A stretch of DNA of 64,000 bases from JAGRKR01 sp041397725 (GTDB lineage: Bacteria; Pseudomonadota; Alphaproteobacteria; Rhizobiales; Hyphomicrobiaceae), in assembly GCA_041397725.1 (NCBI GenBank), contig JAWKVZ010000009.1, positions 107,329 to 171,328 on the forward strand, given 5' to 3'. Of the stretch, positions 8,796-16,973 are shown piece by piece (within the stretch, counting starts at the first letter, position 1; each line of letters starts with the position of its first letter). The position numbers were made by a program, and so were the translations under genes. The notes under the pieces are model-generated. The model ran no database searches. It was given only the letters and a program-made list of their open reading frames with translations, and was not told the origin of the DNA.

Positions 8796-9752
8796 ATGAA
8801 CGCGACCACGATGTCGGACGATGACGAGCCCGCCGCGGGCGCTGCAACCGTCGATCTCGCCGGGGATCTGCGCTCCTCTGGCGTGGCGGAGATCCTGGCC
8901 GAGCTCGACGCCGAGCTCGTGGGGCTGCGGCCCGTCAAGCAACGCATCCGGGACATCGCGGCGTTGCTGCTCGTCGACCGGGCTCGCCAGCGTCTCGGGC
9001 TGTCCGCCGATACGCCGACGCTGCACATGAGCTTCAGCGGCAATCCCGGCACCGGCAAGACGACCGTCGCGCTCAAGATGGCCGGTCTGCTGCACAAGCT
9101 CGGCTACGTGCGCAAGGGACACCTCGTCTCGGTGACGCGCGACGATCTCGTCGGCCAGTACATCGGTCACACCGCGCCGAAGACCAAGGAGGTTCTCAAG
9201 CGGGCGATGGGCGGCGTGCTCTTCATCGACGAGGCCTACTATCTCTATCGGCCCGACAACGAGCGCGACTATGGGCAGGAGGCGATCGAGATCCTGCTAC
9301 AGGTGATGGAGAACAACCGCGACGACCTCGTCGTGATCCTCGCTGGCTATGGCGACCGCATGGACAGGTTCTTCGCGTCGAACCCGGGCTTTCGCTCGCG
9401 CATCGCCCATCACATCGCGTTTCCCGACTACACCGACGCCGAGCTGCTGCACATCGCCGAGACGATGCTTGCCGCGCAGAGCTATCGCCTGACACCGGCG
9501 GCCCGTGCGGCTATGGCCGAGTACATCGCTCACCGCCGCCGGCAGCCCCAGTTCGCCAATGCCCGCTCGATTCGAAATGCGCTCGACCGGGCACGCCTCC
9601 GGCAGGCGAGCCGCCTGCTGGAGACGGCGGCGGGGCCGCTCGACGCCGCGGCCCTCTCGGCCGTCGACGAAGCCGACATCCGCGCAAGCCGCGTGTTCCA
9701 CGGCGGCCTCTGCGTCACCGCGCGGGCAGGCGAGGCGGACCCGGCGTCCTGA
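8796..9752 (+). CDS. cbbX: RuBisCO activase CbbX (AAA+ ATPase)
   Basis: A red-type RuBisCO activase that threads the RbcL C-terminus and releases inhibitory sugar phosphates. The 318-residue protein has Walker A GNPGTGKT (82-89), Walker B VLFIDEAYYL with Asp145/Glu146, a pore-loop segment LVGQYIGHTA, sensor 1 VVILAGYGD and arginine residues in the NPGFRSRI segment. It starts 4 nt after the cbbS stop codon; ATG 8796 was preferred over the in-frame ATG at 8811, and either is possible. It ends the cbb operon and faces the efflux permease convergently. No clear terminator was found in the 159-nt convergent gap beyond a short 6-7 bp hairpin around 9907-9925. Confidence 0.95.
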   Translation: MNATTMSDDDEPAAGAATVDLAGDLRSSGVAEILAELDAELVGLRPVKQRIRDIAALLLVDRARQRLGLSADTPTLHMSFSGNPGTGKTTVALKMAGLLHKLGYVRKGHLVSVTRDDLVGQYIGHTAPKTKEVLKRAMGGVLFIDEAYYLYRPDNERDYGQEAIEILLQVMENNRDDLVVILAGYGDRMDRFFASNPGFRSRIAHHIAFPDYTDAELLHIAETMLAAQSYRLTPAARAAMAEYIAHRRRQPQFANARSIRNALDRARLRQASRLLETAAGPLDAAALSAVDEADIRASRVFHGGLCVTARAGEADPAS

Positions 9753-9911
9753 GCCGGAGCGCCAATCCCCACGCTGACGGACGGCTGAGGCCGCATCATT
9801 GCGTGCAGACGCGCGGTCGTGCGAGCGGGTCCGGCTCGACGGCCGGCCGACAGCCGAACGGGCCGCGCATCCGCCGCAAACAGCTTGGGGCTATGGCTCG
9901 CCGGGTCCCTC

Positions 9912-12900
9912 TCACTGGAGAGAGGAAGGTGTCGCCGCATCCATCTCGTCGAGCAGTCGCCGAGCCTCGTCCGCCCGCGGCTTCGACAGCGGCGCCAGAA
10001 GATGGAATGCCACCGGTGTCAGGAACAGCGTGAAGACCGTCGCGAACCCGAGGCCGCCGATGATGACCCAGCCGAGGGCCAGGCGTGCCTCGGCACCGGC
10101 GCCGGTAGCGAACACGAGCGGCAGGGCGCCGAGCACGGTTGACGCCATGGTCATCATCACCGGCCGCAGCCGGACAGTTGCCGCCTCCCGGATCGCCTCG
10201 TCGACAGTGCGCCCCTCGTCGCGGAGCTGATTGGCGAACTCGACGATGAGGATGCCGTTCTTGGCCATCACGCCGACGAGCAGAACGAGGCCGATCTGAC
10301 TGTACACGTTGAGCGTGCCGCCGGTTGCAACGATGGCAAAGATCGCCGCGGCGAGGCCGAACGGGACGGTGGACAGGATGACGAGCGCGCTCACCACGCT
10401 CTCGAATTGGGCGGCGAGCACCAGGAGGACGATCAGCAGCGCGATGCCGAAGACGAGCCCCGTACTCTTTGAAGTCTCGGAAAGCGTCCGCGCCTCGCCG
10501 AGTAGTACGATGGACATGTCGGGGGCAAGCACCTTGCCGGCAATCCTGCGCATGGCGGCGATCGCCTCGGACAGCACCACGCCATCTGCGAGTGCGGCCG
10601 TGACCGGTACGGCGCGTCGGCGATCCTCGCGAGCGAGAGTCGGCGCGATGGCGATCTCTTTGATCGAAACCAGCGCCGAGAGTGTGACGAAGCTGCCATC
10701 GCTGGTCTTCACGAAGAGGTTTGCAAGATCGGAAGGATCGTTGATCGGCCGACCGCCTGCCTTCACTTGGATCTCTACGATGTCGTCACCGATGAACAGA
10801 TCGGCGGCCTTGCCATAGTCGACCATCGTGCTGATGAGGCTGGTTATGGCTTCGATCGGCACGCCGAGCTTGGTAGCTGCCTCACGATTGATGCGGACCG
10901 ATAGCTGCGGCTGCGTGGTGTCGAAATCAGTGCGCGCGCCGCGGAACTCGGGGGCCTCGGACAGCCGCCCGGCGATGACGGTCGCTGCGTCGGCGAGTTT
11001 GGCATAATCACGGCCAGCGATTGCGAAGCGCAGGCCCTGGCCGCCGCCCCGGATGCCCAGACTATTGGGGGCAAGGACAGTTGCCGAGAGACCGGGGATG
11101 CGAGCGAGCCGCTCTGTCAGCTCGGCCTGGATCTGCTGTTGGCTGCGCTTGCGGGCCGACCACGGCGCGAGCGTCGCGACGACGAATGCGCGATTTGTCG
11201 CCCCCCGTCCGATCATGGCGAGCACGCCGGTTACCTCGCCCTTCTCCTTCAACTCGCCGAGCAGACGCTCGACAGCGGCGACCTTCGCCGCATTGTAGGT
11301 CAGGTTGCTGCCCTGCTGCGTCGTGAGCCTGACGAGGAGAAGGCCACGATCCTCGGTGGGCGTGATCTCACGCTGGACAAGAACAAGGGCAAGCCAGGCA
11401 GCCGCCGCAAACGCGAGACTTGCGATCACCACCTGATAGCGCCAGAGAATCGCGAGGTCGAGAGCATGGGAATAGCGTGCGGCCAGCCAGTCCCCCAGCC
11501 GTCCCAGCATGCCGCCGCCGCTACTTTCGCTCTGACCGGTGCCGAGCTTCGAGGCAAGCATGGGACAGAGGATGAGCGCGACGCACGACGAGACCGTAAC
11601 GGCAAACGCGAGCACGAAGCCGAACTCGGAGAACAGGCTGCCGACGACGCCCGGAAGGAACGAGATGGGAACGAAGACCGCGGCAAGCGTCGCCGTCGTC
11701 GAGAGCACGGCGAATACGATCTCACGCGTGCCAACGACGGCGGCTGCGCGCGGTCCCAGGCCCATGGCGCGTCGGCGTGCGATGTTCTCCACAACGACGA
11801 TTGCATCGTCGACGACCAGGCCGGTGGCGACGACCAAGGCGAGGAGCGTGAGAATATTGATCGAGAAGCCGGCCATCCAGATCGCGGCGAAGGTGCCAAC
11901 CAGGGAGACCGGGATCGCGAGCGCCGGCGCGACCGTCGCCCGCCAGGACCGCATGAAGACAAGGATCACCAGAACAACGATGATGGTGGCGAGCACGAGG
12001 CTCGTGACCACCTCCTCGATCGACGAGCGAATAAATACGGCGTCATCCGACGTCACCGCAAGATCGACGCCAGCCGGCAGGCTGCGCTTGAGCTCGGAGA
12101 TCGCGGCGCGTATGCCTTGCGATATGGCGATCGTGTTGGATTGGGCCTGACGCACGATCTCGACGCCGATCGCGCGCCTGCCATCGAGACGGGTGATCGC
12201 CGTCGCTTCCTCGAAGGCCCACCTGACGAATGCGACGTCGCCGACCCTCGTCTGGGCGTTGAGTTCGAGCGCGCTCACATCCCCGGGCGTCGCCACGGGC
12301 GCCTCGGCCCGCACGAGGAGTTGCTGCGTCGCGCTCTCGAGAGAACCCGACTGCGCTGTCAGCGTCGCCTTCGATATCGCTGCCGTGAGGTCTGCGAGGG
12401 TCAAGCCGCGGGCCGCCAGAGCGACCTGCGATACGCGCACCTCGATGATGCGCTTTCTCAGGCCATATGCGGTGGCCGACGCGACACCCCCCACGGCGGC
12501 CAGGCGCTCCTCGATCACGTTGGTGACGAGGTCTGTCAGCTTCGCTTCGGAGAGTGTCGCGGACGAGACCGAGAGGCGCATGATTGGAGAGGCATCCGCG
12601 TCCGCTTTCAGGACGCGAGGTTGTTCCTTCAGATCCTTCGGCAACTGCGAGACGATGTTGGCGACGGCGTCGCGAACGTCCATCGCTGCGCTATCAAGCT
12701 TGGTTCTGCTGGAAAACTCGATGACGACGCGGCTCTGGCCAAACGACGAATTCGATGAAATCGATGCAACGCCCGGCACGCGCGATACGGCGCTCTCGAT
12801 GATGGCGGTGATTTGTGCGTCGATGCTTTCCGGGGTTGCGCCGGGATAGCTGGTGCGCACCGTGACGACGGGTCGATCGACGTCGGGCAACTCGCGGATC

Positions 12901-13028
12901 TCGATGCCCTGGAGAGCCGCAAATCCGGCAACGATGATCAGTAGATTGAGTACGACCGCGAGCACCGGCCGCCGGACGAAGACGCCGACCCATCCACCAT
13001 CATCGCGCTCGCGTTGCCGATCGGGCAT
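9912..13028 (-). CDS. RND-family efflux permease (AcrB/MexB-like)
   Basis: A 1038-residue inner-membrane proton/drug antiporter of the hydrophobe/amphiphile efflux RND family. The first membrane helix spans about residues 21-40, followed by the large periplasmic porter domain (PGATPESIDAQI, SSNSSFGQSRVVIEF) and the helix bundle starting about 340. The proton-relay pair Asp407-Asp408 is present in GLVVDDAIVVVEN, and the matching Lys lies in the GVMAKNGILIVEFAN segment. It lies 32 nt downstream of its membrane fusion protein on the same strand. No outer-membrane channel gene is present, so it probably uses a TolC-like protein encoded elsewhere. The exported substrate is unknown. Confidence 0.93.
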   Translation of the reverse strand: MPDRQRERDDGGWVGVFVRRPVLAVVLNLLIIVAGFAALQGIEIRELPDVDRPVVTVRTSYPGATPESIDAQITAIIESAVSRVPGVASISSNSSFGQSRVVIEFSSRTKLDSAAMDVRDAVANIVSQLPKDLKEQPRVLKADADASPIMRLSVSSATLSEAKLTDLVTNVIEERLAAVGGVASATAYGLRKRIIEVRVSQVALAARGLTLADLTAAISKATLTAQSGSLESATQQLLVRAEAPVATPGDVSALELNAQTRVGDVAFVRWAFEEATAITRLDGRRAIGVEIVRQAQSNTIAISQGIRAAISELKRSLPAGVDLAVTSDDAVFIRSSIEEVVTSLVLATIIVVLVILVFMRSWRATVAPALAIPVSLVGTFAAIWMAGFSINILTLLALVVATGLVVDDAIVVVENIARRRAMGLGPRAAAVVGTREIVFAVLSTTATLAAVFVPISFLPGVVGSLFSEFGFVLAFAVTVSSCVALILCPMLASKLGTGQSESSGGGMLGRLGDWLAARYSHALDLAILWRYQVVIASLAFAAAAWLALVLVQREITPTEDRGLLLVRLTTQQGSNLTYNAAKVAAVERLLGELKEKGEVTGVLAMIGRGATNRAFVVATLAPWSARKRSQQQIQAELTERLARIPGLSATVLAPNSLGIRGGGQGLRFAIAGRDYAKLADAATVIAGRLSEAPEFRGARTDFDTTQPQLSVRINREAATKLGVPIEAITSLISTMVDYGKAADLFIGDDIVEIQVKAGGRPINDPSDLANLFVKTSDGSFVTLSALVSIKEIAIAPTLAREDRRRAVPVTAALADGVVLSEAIAAMRRIAGKVLAPDMSIVLLGEARTLSETSKSTGLVFGIALLIVLLVLAAQFESVVSALVILSTVPFGLAAAIFAIVATGGTLNVYSQIGLVLLVGVMAKNGILIVEFANQLRDEGRTVDEAIREAATVRLRPVMMTMASTVLGALPLVFATGAGAEARLALGWVIIGGLGFATVFTLFLTPVAFHLLAPLSKPRADEARRLLDEMDAATPSSLQ

Positions 13029-13060
13029 TGAAGGCTCCTGTGGCTTGGCTCCGGGTTTGG

Positions 13061-14164
13061 CTACTCGGAAGCCGTCAGGGTCGTCGTCACTTTCACGACC
13101 TGGCCCTCACGCAGCAGATCACCCCCCTCGTGCACGACGACGTCGCCCGCGCCGAGCTTGGCATCGAGCAACACCCTGTCGGACTCGCGGGAGAGAATGG
13201 CGACGCTGACGCGTTCCACCTTCTTGTCCTTCACGCGCCAAACGTAGGCGCCGCGCCGGTCCCATTGCACCGCGAGTGACGGCACGACCGGCGCGCTCGT
13301 CCCCGTCAGTCGCACGCTGACCGAGAACGTCGAGCCGGGAATGAGTGTCAGGTTCGGGTTCGGAATTTCGGCGCGCACCGAAAGCGTTCGGGACACAGGA
13401 TCGATGCGCGTACCGACCGCCGCGACTACACCATTGTAGGTTTCCCCGGTACGGGTGATGGGGTTCGCGCGCACGGGCAAACCCTTCTTCATCGCACTCG
13501 AGTAGGCCTCGGGAACGGTGAAGTCTATGAGCAGCGCAGAGCGGTCATCGAGTGGGGCGATGGGCGTACCTACGGCAACATAGTCGCCGATCTGAATGTT
13601 GGTGAGGCCGATGACGCCATTGAACGGCGCGCGCACCGTCATGCGGGCAAGATCCTCGCGGGCGCGCCGGACCGCGGCGTCGGCGATCTTGAGTGCGGTC
13701 TCCGCCTCGGCGCGTGCGGCTCGGGACACGGAGGTATCGCTGAGCTGCTTGTATCGTGCGACGACGCCGGCAGCTTGGGCACGTTGTGCCTCGGCAGTCT
13801 CGACCGCGATCTGTTCCGGCCTGGAGGCGAAGGCGACCAGTGGATCGCCGAGGGACACCCGCTGGCCCGGCTCGAAATATACCTTTTCGACGACGCCTGA
13901 GATGCGTGTGGTCACGGTCACTTGGAGGCGCGCTCGTCCGGAGCCGACGGCCGCCACGCGCTCATTGATCCGCTCCAACTTCACGTCTGCCGTGGAGACA
14001 GCGGGCATTTTTGCAGTGCGACCTCCGCGCCGCTGCGATGCGGCGGGGTCGGTGAGCACCAGGCTGAAGACGACAAGAGCCGACAGCGAGCCCCAAAGCC
14101 CCGCCGCCACTCGCCGTGTGGTCGGCTTGCGCAAAAACGATGGCGAGGCGAGATGTCGAGACAT
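13061..14164 (-). CDS. RND efflux periplasmic adaptor (membrane fusion protein)
   Basis: A 367-residue HlyD/AcrA-type adaptor that would link the RND permease to an outer-membrane channel. It has an N-terminal membrane segment (about 22-40), a lipoyl/barrel-sandwich half-motif (ISGVVEKVYFEPGQRVSLGDPL), a short alpha-helical hairpin (EIAVETAEAQ to LARMTV), the second lipoyl half (APFNGVIGLTNIQIGDYV) and a beta-barrel domain (DFTVPEAYSS). No lipobox is visible, so it is membrane-anchored rather than a lipoprotein. It is the first gene of the two-gene efflux operon; no TetR or MarR repressor is next to it. Confidence 0.9.
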   Translation of the reverse strand: MSRHLASPSFLRKPTTRRVAAGLWGSLSALVVFSLVLTDPAASQRRGGRTAKMPAVSTADVKLERINERVAAVGSGRARLQVTVTTRISGVVEKVYFEPGQRVSLGDPLVAFASRPEQIAVETAEAQRAQAAGVVARYKQLSDTSVSRAARAEAETALKIADAAVRRAREDLARMTVRAPFNGVIGLTNIQIGDYVAVGTPIAPLDDRSALLIDFTVPEAYSSAMKKGLPVRANPITRTGETYNGVVAAVGTRIDPVSRTLSVRAEIPNPNLTLIPGSTFSVSVRLTGTSAPVVPSLAVQWDRRGAYVWRVKDKKVERVSVAILSRESDRVLLDAKLGAGDVVVHEGGDLLREGQVVKVTTTLTASE

Positions 14165-15080
14165 TGGACCCCCGTATCAGTCAGTTCAGTCAGGTGGCGC
14201 TGTGCAAGGCTCATCCCGAGGCTAGCCTCGTGAACAGCCTAGCAGGTCAACGGTCCGGCCTGCCAGTGTCCGTCGCTACCGTCGAGCTGTCCGAAAAGGC
14301 GCCTCCCATCGAGGGCCGATCAGCAGTGCACTCGCCGGCGCGCATCGGGCAGCGCTGCAGGGTGCACGGGGCGGCGAGCGTCCGCGGCGACGGCAGCAAG
14401 TCACTCCACCATCTCGTCTATGGGCGCGGGGAGGCGTTGCTCCCCGACACGGCCGCCGTCGAGACGGCGCCTGGAGCGGGGCAAGAGGGCGCCAGGAAAG
14501 TCAGGTCGATCGTCGCACAGGAAGACCACTTCAGCCCTGAGGGACCAATTGCAGAAGTCGGAGAATAGGCCGAGCATCCGCGCTGTGCAGGCATGAATGA
14601 TTCGCTCCCATTGGCCGAAGGGGCAGAGGCCGCCAGCGACGGAGACCATCATCAAGCATCTGCAATCAGCCGACAATGAATGAGGTGGCGCGCTCGAGAT
14701 CCGCTTCTCCGGTCTCGGGTCGGGGACCGCTCGTTGGGGGAGGGGGCAATCCTTCGGCGCGGTTCTCGGTACAAAAGTGAGGCGGAAGGTCGATGCTCTG
14801 TTCGGATCTGATATAGCGTCTCAAGCTGCCGTGGCATGCCCGATGACGTGGGGTGGGGTGAGGCGAGCGTCGGCGCGCACGATCGTGCGGCGCCATCCGA
14901 GCCAACTCGACAGACATTTCGACGCGACGCCCTGGACCGGATGCAGCCAGTCCTTGAGGCGGATCTCCTGGGCGCTGACCTCATGGATGTGCGCGGGTGG
15001 CGGCGGGTAACAGCCGTTGCTACCGCGCCCCTGTCCCAAGCACGGTCACCTGAGACCTTCAAGTCGCGATGATCGCGCAC
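14165..15080. other. Gene-poor stretch upstream of the efflux operon
   Basis: About 900 nt with no convincing intact gene. The left part should hold the promoter of the efflux operon. A minus-strand frame at 14401-14676 opens only with TTG and has no recognisable domain. The right part (about 14821-14991, minus strand) reads like the C-terminus of a transposase and is listed separately. The remaining bases show no repeat, tRNA or strong hairpin that I could detect. Confidence 0.5.
14821..14991 (-). pseudogene. Transposase C-terminal relic, possibly IS1595/ISXO2-like
   Basis: On the minus strand this segment translates to a stretch containing HIHEVSAQEIRLKDWL, then GVASKCLSSWLGWRR, ending with a stop codon at 14821. 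The pattern x-R-L-K-x-W-(6)-G-V-A-x-K-Y-L-x-x-Y-L-G-W-R-R is what I recall for the C-terminal end of IS1595-type transposases. No N-terminal or catalytic DDE part is present upstream, so it can only be a fragment. The family call is from memory and weak; the reading as a broken transposase is somewhat stronger. Confidence 0.35.
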
Positions 15081-15305
15081 TCACTCGGGCTCGCGCTCGA
15101 CATGAACCCATCGCTGCACGAGGACGGCATGCGACATGTTCGAAGTCGGAGGCAGGACCTCGGACGTGGCCTGCTCAGTGAACGGGTGGACTGATGCCGC
15201 CAGCACGAACGCCACGAGGCAAAAGAACGAGGCGGCGAACAACCAACCTGCTACGACATCGCGCCAGGAAAGCTGGCGGTCGGCAATATCCTGAGGGCTT
15301 AGCAT
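15081..15305 (-). CDS. Small single-span membrane protein, unknown function
   Basis: A 74-residue product (MLSPQDIADRQLSWRDVV...) with one clear membrane helix at about residues 19-41 and a hydrophilic C-terminal tail. ATG 15305 was chosen because a GGGAG ribosome-binding site lies six bases before it. A longer frame from GTG 15386 would run through a CRP-like palindrome and is unlikely. It is the last gene of the minus-strand signalling block, separated from the receiver-cyclase gene by about 150 nt and probably with its own promoter. I do not recognise a family. Confidence 0.6.
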   Translation of the reverse strand: MLSPQDIADRQLSWRDVVAGWLFAASFFCLVAFVLAASVHPFTEQATSEVLPPTSNMSHAVLVQRWVHVEREPE

Positions 15306-15372
15306 GACCTGCTCCCGATCTTGATCGTCGTCGTTGTTGACCGGGATGTGGGAGCGATCTTGCGGATCCGAA

Positions 15373-15386
15373 GTGATAAAGCTCAC
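15373..15386. promoter_or_regulatory. CRP-type palindrome upstream of the small membrane protein
   Basis: The bases read A-GTGA-TAAAGC-TCAC-A, so the core GTGA-N6-TCAC is perfect. On the minus strand the flanks read TGTGA-N6-TCACT, one mismatch from the CRP consensus TGTGA-N6-TCACA. The site is 68-81 nt upstream of ATG 15305, a normal distance for an activator site, and lies outside the receiver-cyclase coding region. Confidence 0.5.
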
Positions 15387-15456
15387 AGCGCGTGGACGAA
15401 TTCCCCAGGGCCGCGCGAAAGCAATTGCAAGGTGGTGTTGCGCGAGGGCCTGGCGC

Positions 15457-16593
15457 CTATCCGGTCATGGCCGTGAGCCGGTGCACGACGACGGGCTGGC
15501 GCAGGCCGTCGAGCTTCAGCTCTCCGAGCGACTCGGCCTCGATGTCGTCGGCGAGGAGGGTGCGCGCGCGATGCGAGAGCAGTATTTCGCCGCTCTTCGC
15601 CAGGTCGCAGAGCCGGGACGACATGTTGACCACGGTGCCGATGGCTACGTAATCGCCTCTCCCATCGAACCCGATGCGCCCGAGCGTGGCGAAGCCGTGA
15701 CCGATGCCGATGCCGAAACCGATCCGATGTCCTCGCTCGAGCCAGGCGTCTGCCAATGCAGCGACGCGTGAGCGCAACTCGACGGCGAGGCGAACGGCGC
15801 GGTGCACAGGATCGGGACACGGTATGGGATCATTGAAAAACATCAGCATGCCGTCACCGACGAAGCGTTCGAGCGTCGCCTCATATCGGTGTATGAGTTC
15901 ACCCGCCGCCTCATGATAGGCGGACAATACGCCCATCACTTCCTCTGGCTCGGCGACCTCCGAGAATGCCGTAAAGCCACGAAGGTCGCAGAACAGTACG
16001 GTGATCTCCCGCCGATGGCTGTTGAGCAGCGCCTCTGCGTCAGATGAAACGATCAGCTCCGCGACTTGCGGCGAAAGGAACCGCTTCAATCGATCGAGAC
16101 GCTCGAGCTCGGCGACCTGGGTGCGGACGCGCTCCTCCAGTTTCCGGTTCCACTGAGCAAGTTCTTCTGCCTGAACCGCCAGGTCCCGCGATTGTGCCTC
16201 CACCTTGTCATGCAGTGCCTTGGCTCGCAGGATCGAGCGGACTCGTGCCGACAGTGCCGCATGATCGATGGGTTTCGTCAGGTATTCGTCACCTCCCGCA
16301 TCGAGACCCGCCACGACGTCACTGACGTCCGCCTTCGCTGTCACGTGAATGATCGGCATGAATGGCAGCGTCTCATCGGCCTTCAAGCGGCGCGCGACCT
16401 CCAGGCCGTCCAATTTCGGCATCATGACATCGAGGAGGATGAGATCCGGATGCTCCGCTCGGGCTTTCGCCAAGGCTTCCTCACCGTCGCTCGCCGTTAT
16501 CACGCTGTAGCCCTGCGCGGTGAGGCGCGTTTCCAGAATGTCGACGTTGGCTTCGACATCGTCGACGACAAGGATCAGGGGTGGCTCGCGCAT
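15457..16593 (-). CDS. Response regulator fused to class III nucleotide cyclase
   Basis: A 378-residue soluble protein: receiver domain at 5-122 (acidic pocket Asp11-Asp12, phospho-acceptor Asp55 in LILLDVMMP, Lys107 in YLTKP), a coiled coil at about 125-170, and a class III cyclase domain at about 190-370. Cyclase metal ligands are Asp203 (FCDLRGFT) and Asp247 (VGDGMLMFF), and the Asn/Arg pair lies in VVNMSSRL. The usual purine-recognition Lys before the second Asp is Arg243 (LERFVGDG), so cAMP versus cGMP cannot be settled by eye. ATG 16593 has a GAGAGG ribosome-binding site; a TTG at 16605 is less likely. It follows the CheY-like receiver gene by 8 nt and is presumably driven by the kinase two genes upstream. 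Confidence 0.9.
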   Translation of the reverse strand: MREPPLILVVDDVEANVDILETRLTAQGYSVITASDGEEALAKARAEHPDLILLDVMMPKLDGLEVARRLKADETLPFMPIIHVTAKADVSDVVAGLDAGGDEYLTKPIDHAALSARVRSILRAKALHDKVEAQSRDLAVQAEELAQWNRKLEERVRTQVAELERLDRLKRFLSPQVAELIVSSDAEALLNSHRREITVLFCDLRGFTAFSEVAEPEEVMGVLSAYHEAAGELIHRYEATLERFVGDGMLMFFNDPIPCPDPVHRAVRLAVELRSRVAALADAWLERGHRIGFGIGIGHGFATLGRIGFDGRGDYVAIGTVVNMSSRLCDLAKSGEILLSHRARTLLADDIEAESLGELKLDGLRQPVVVHRLTAMTG

Positions 16594-16601
16594 GGCGCCT
16601 C

Positions 16602-16973
16602 TCAATCGGGGAGATACTGTCGCACCTTGGCCAGCAGGGCCCGCGGGCTGTAAGGCTTGGTCACGTAGTCGTTACACCCGGCCGCGCGCGCCTTCGCCTC
16701 GTCGCCCGATAGCGCATAGGACGTCACGGCAATGATCGGCACGGTGGCAATTTCCGGTATGGTCCTGATCCGTCTCGTCGCGTCGTAGCCGTCGAGCTCG
16801 GGGAGTTGGATGTCCATTAGAATGAGATCGGGCTTCTCCGCCAACGCCGTTGCCACGCCGTCCGCCCCGTTGACCGCTTCCAGATAGACGTATCCGGCGG
16901 CACCGAGGAGATCTCTCAGGATCGCCCGATTGTCTTCCTGGTCCTCAATGACAAGTATCCGCTTCATCATCAT
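16602..16973 (-). CDS. Single-domain response regulator (CheY/DivK-like)
   Basis: A 123-residue stand-alone receiver. It has the acidic pair in the VIEDQEDN segment, phospho-acceptor Asp54 in LILMDIQLP, the Thr/Ser in AVTSYAL and the conserved Lys in YVTKPYS, with no output domain. Such proteins pass or compete for phosphoryl groups in relays, or act by protein contact as DivK does. Its first ATG overlaps the kinase stop codon (ATGA), so it is translationally coupled to the kinase; the next gene starts after 8 nt. Three consecutive ATG codons make the exact first residue uncertain by two positions. Confidence 0.92.
   Translation of the reverse strand: MMMKRILVIEDQEDNRAILRDLLGAAGYVYLEAVNGADGVATALAEKPDLILMDIQLPELDGYDATRRIRTIPEIATVPIIAVTSYALSGDEAKARAAGCNDYVTKPYSPRALLAKVRQYLPD

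Noticed and set aside
9907..9925. CCCTCTC / GAGAGGG-like hairpin as a convergent terminator
   Set aside because: Only 6-7 bp, overlaps the permease stop codon and has no T tract.
11139..12758. A long plus-strand frame opposite the RND permease
   Set aside because: Antisense shadow; low-complexity charged translation, while the opposite strand has a complete efflux permease.
14401..14676. Possible 91-residue minus-strand gene
   Set aside because: It starts with TTG, has no ribosome-binding site and no recognisable domain; kept only as part of the gene-poor stretch.
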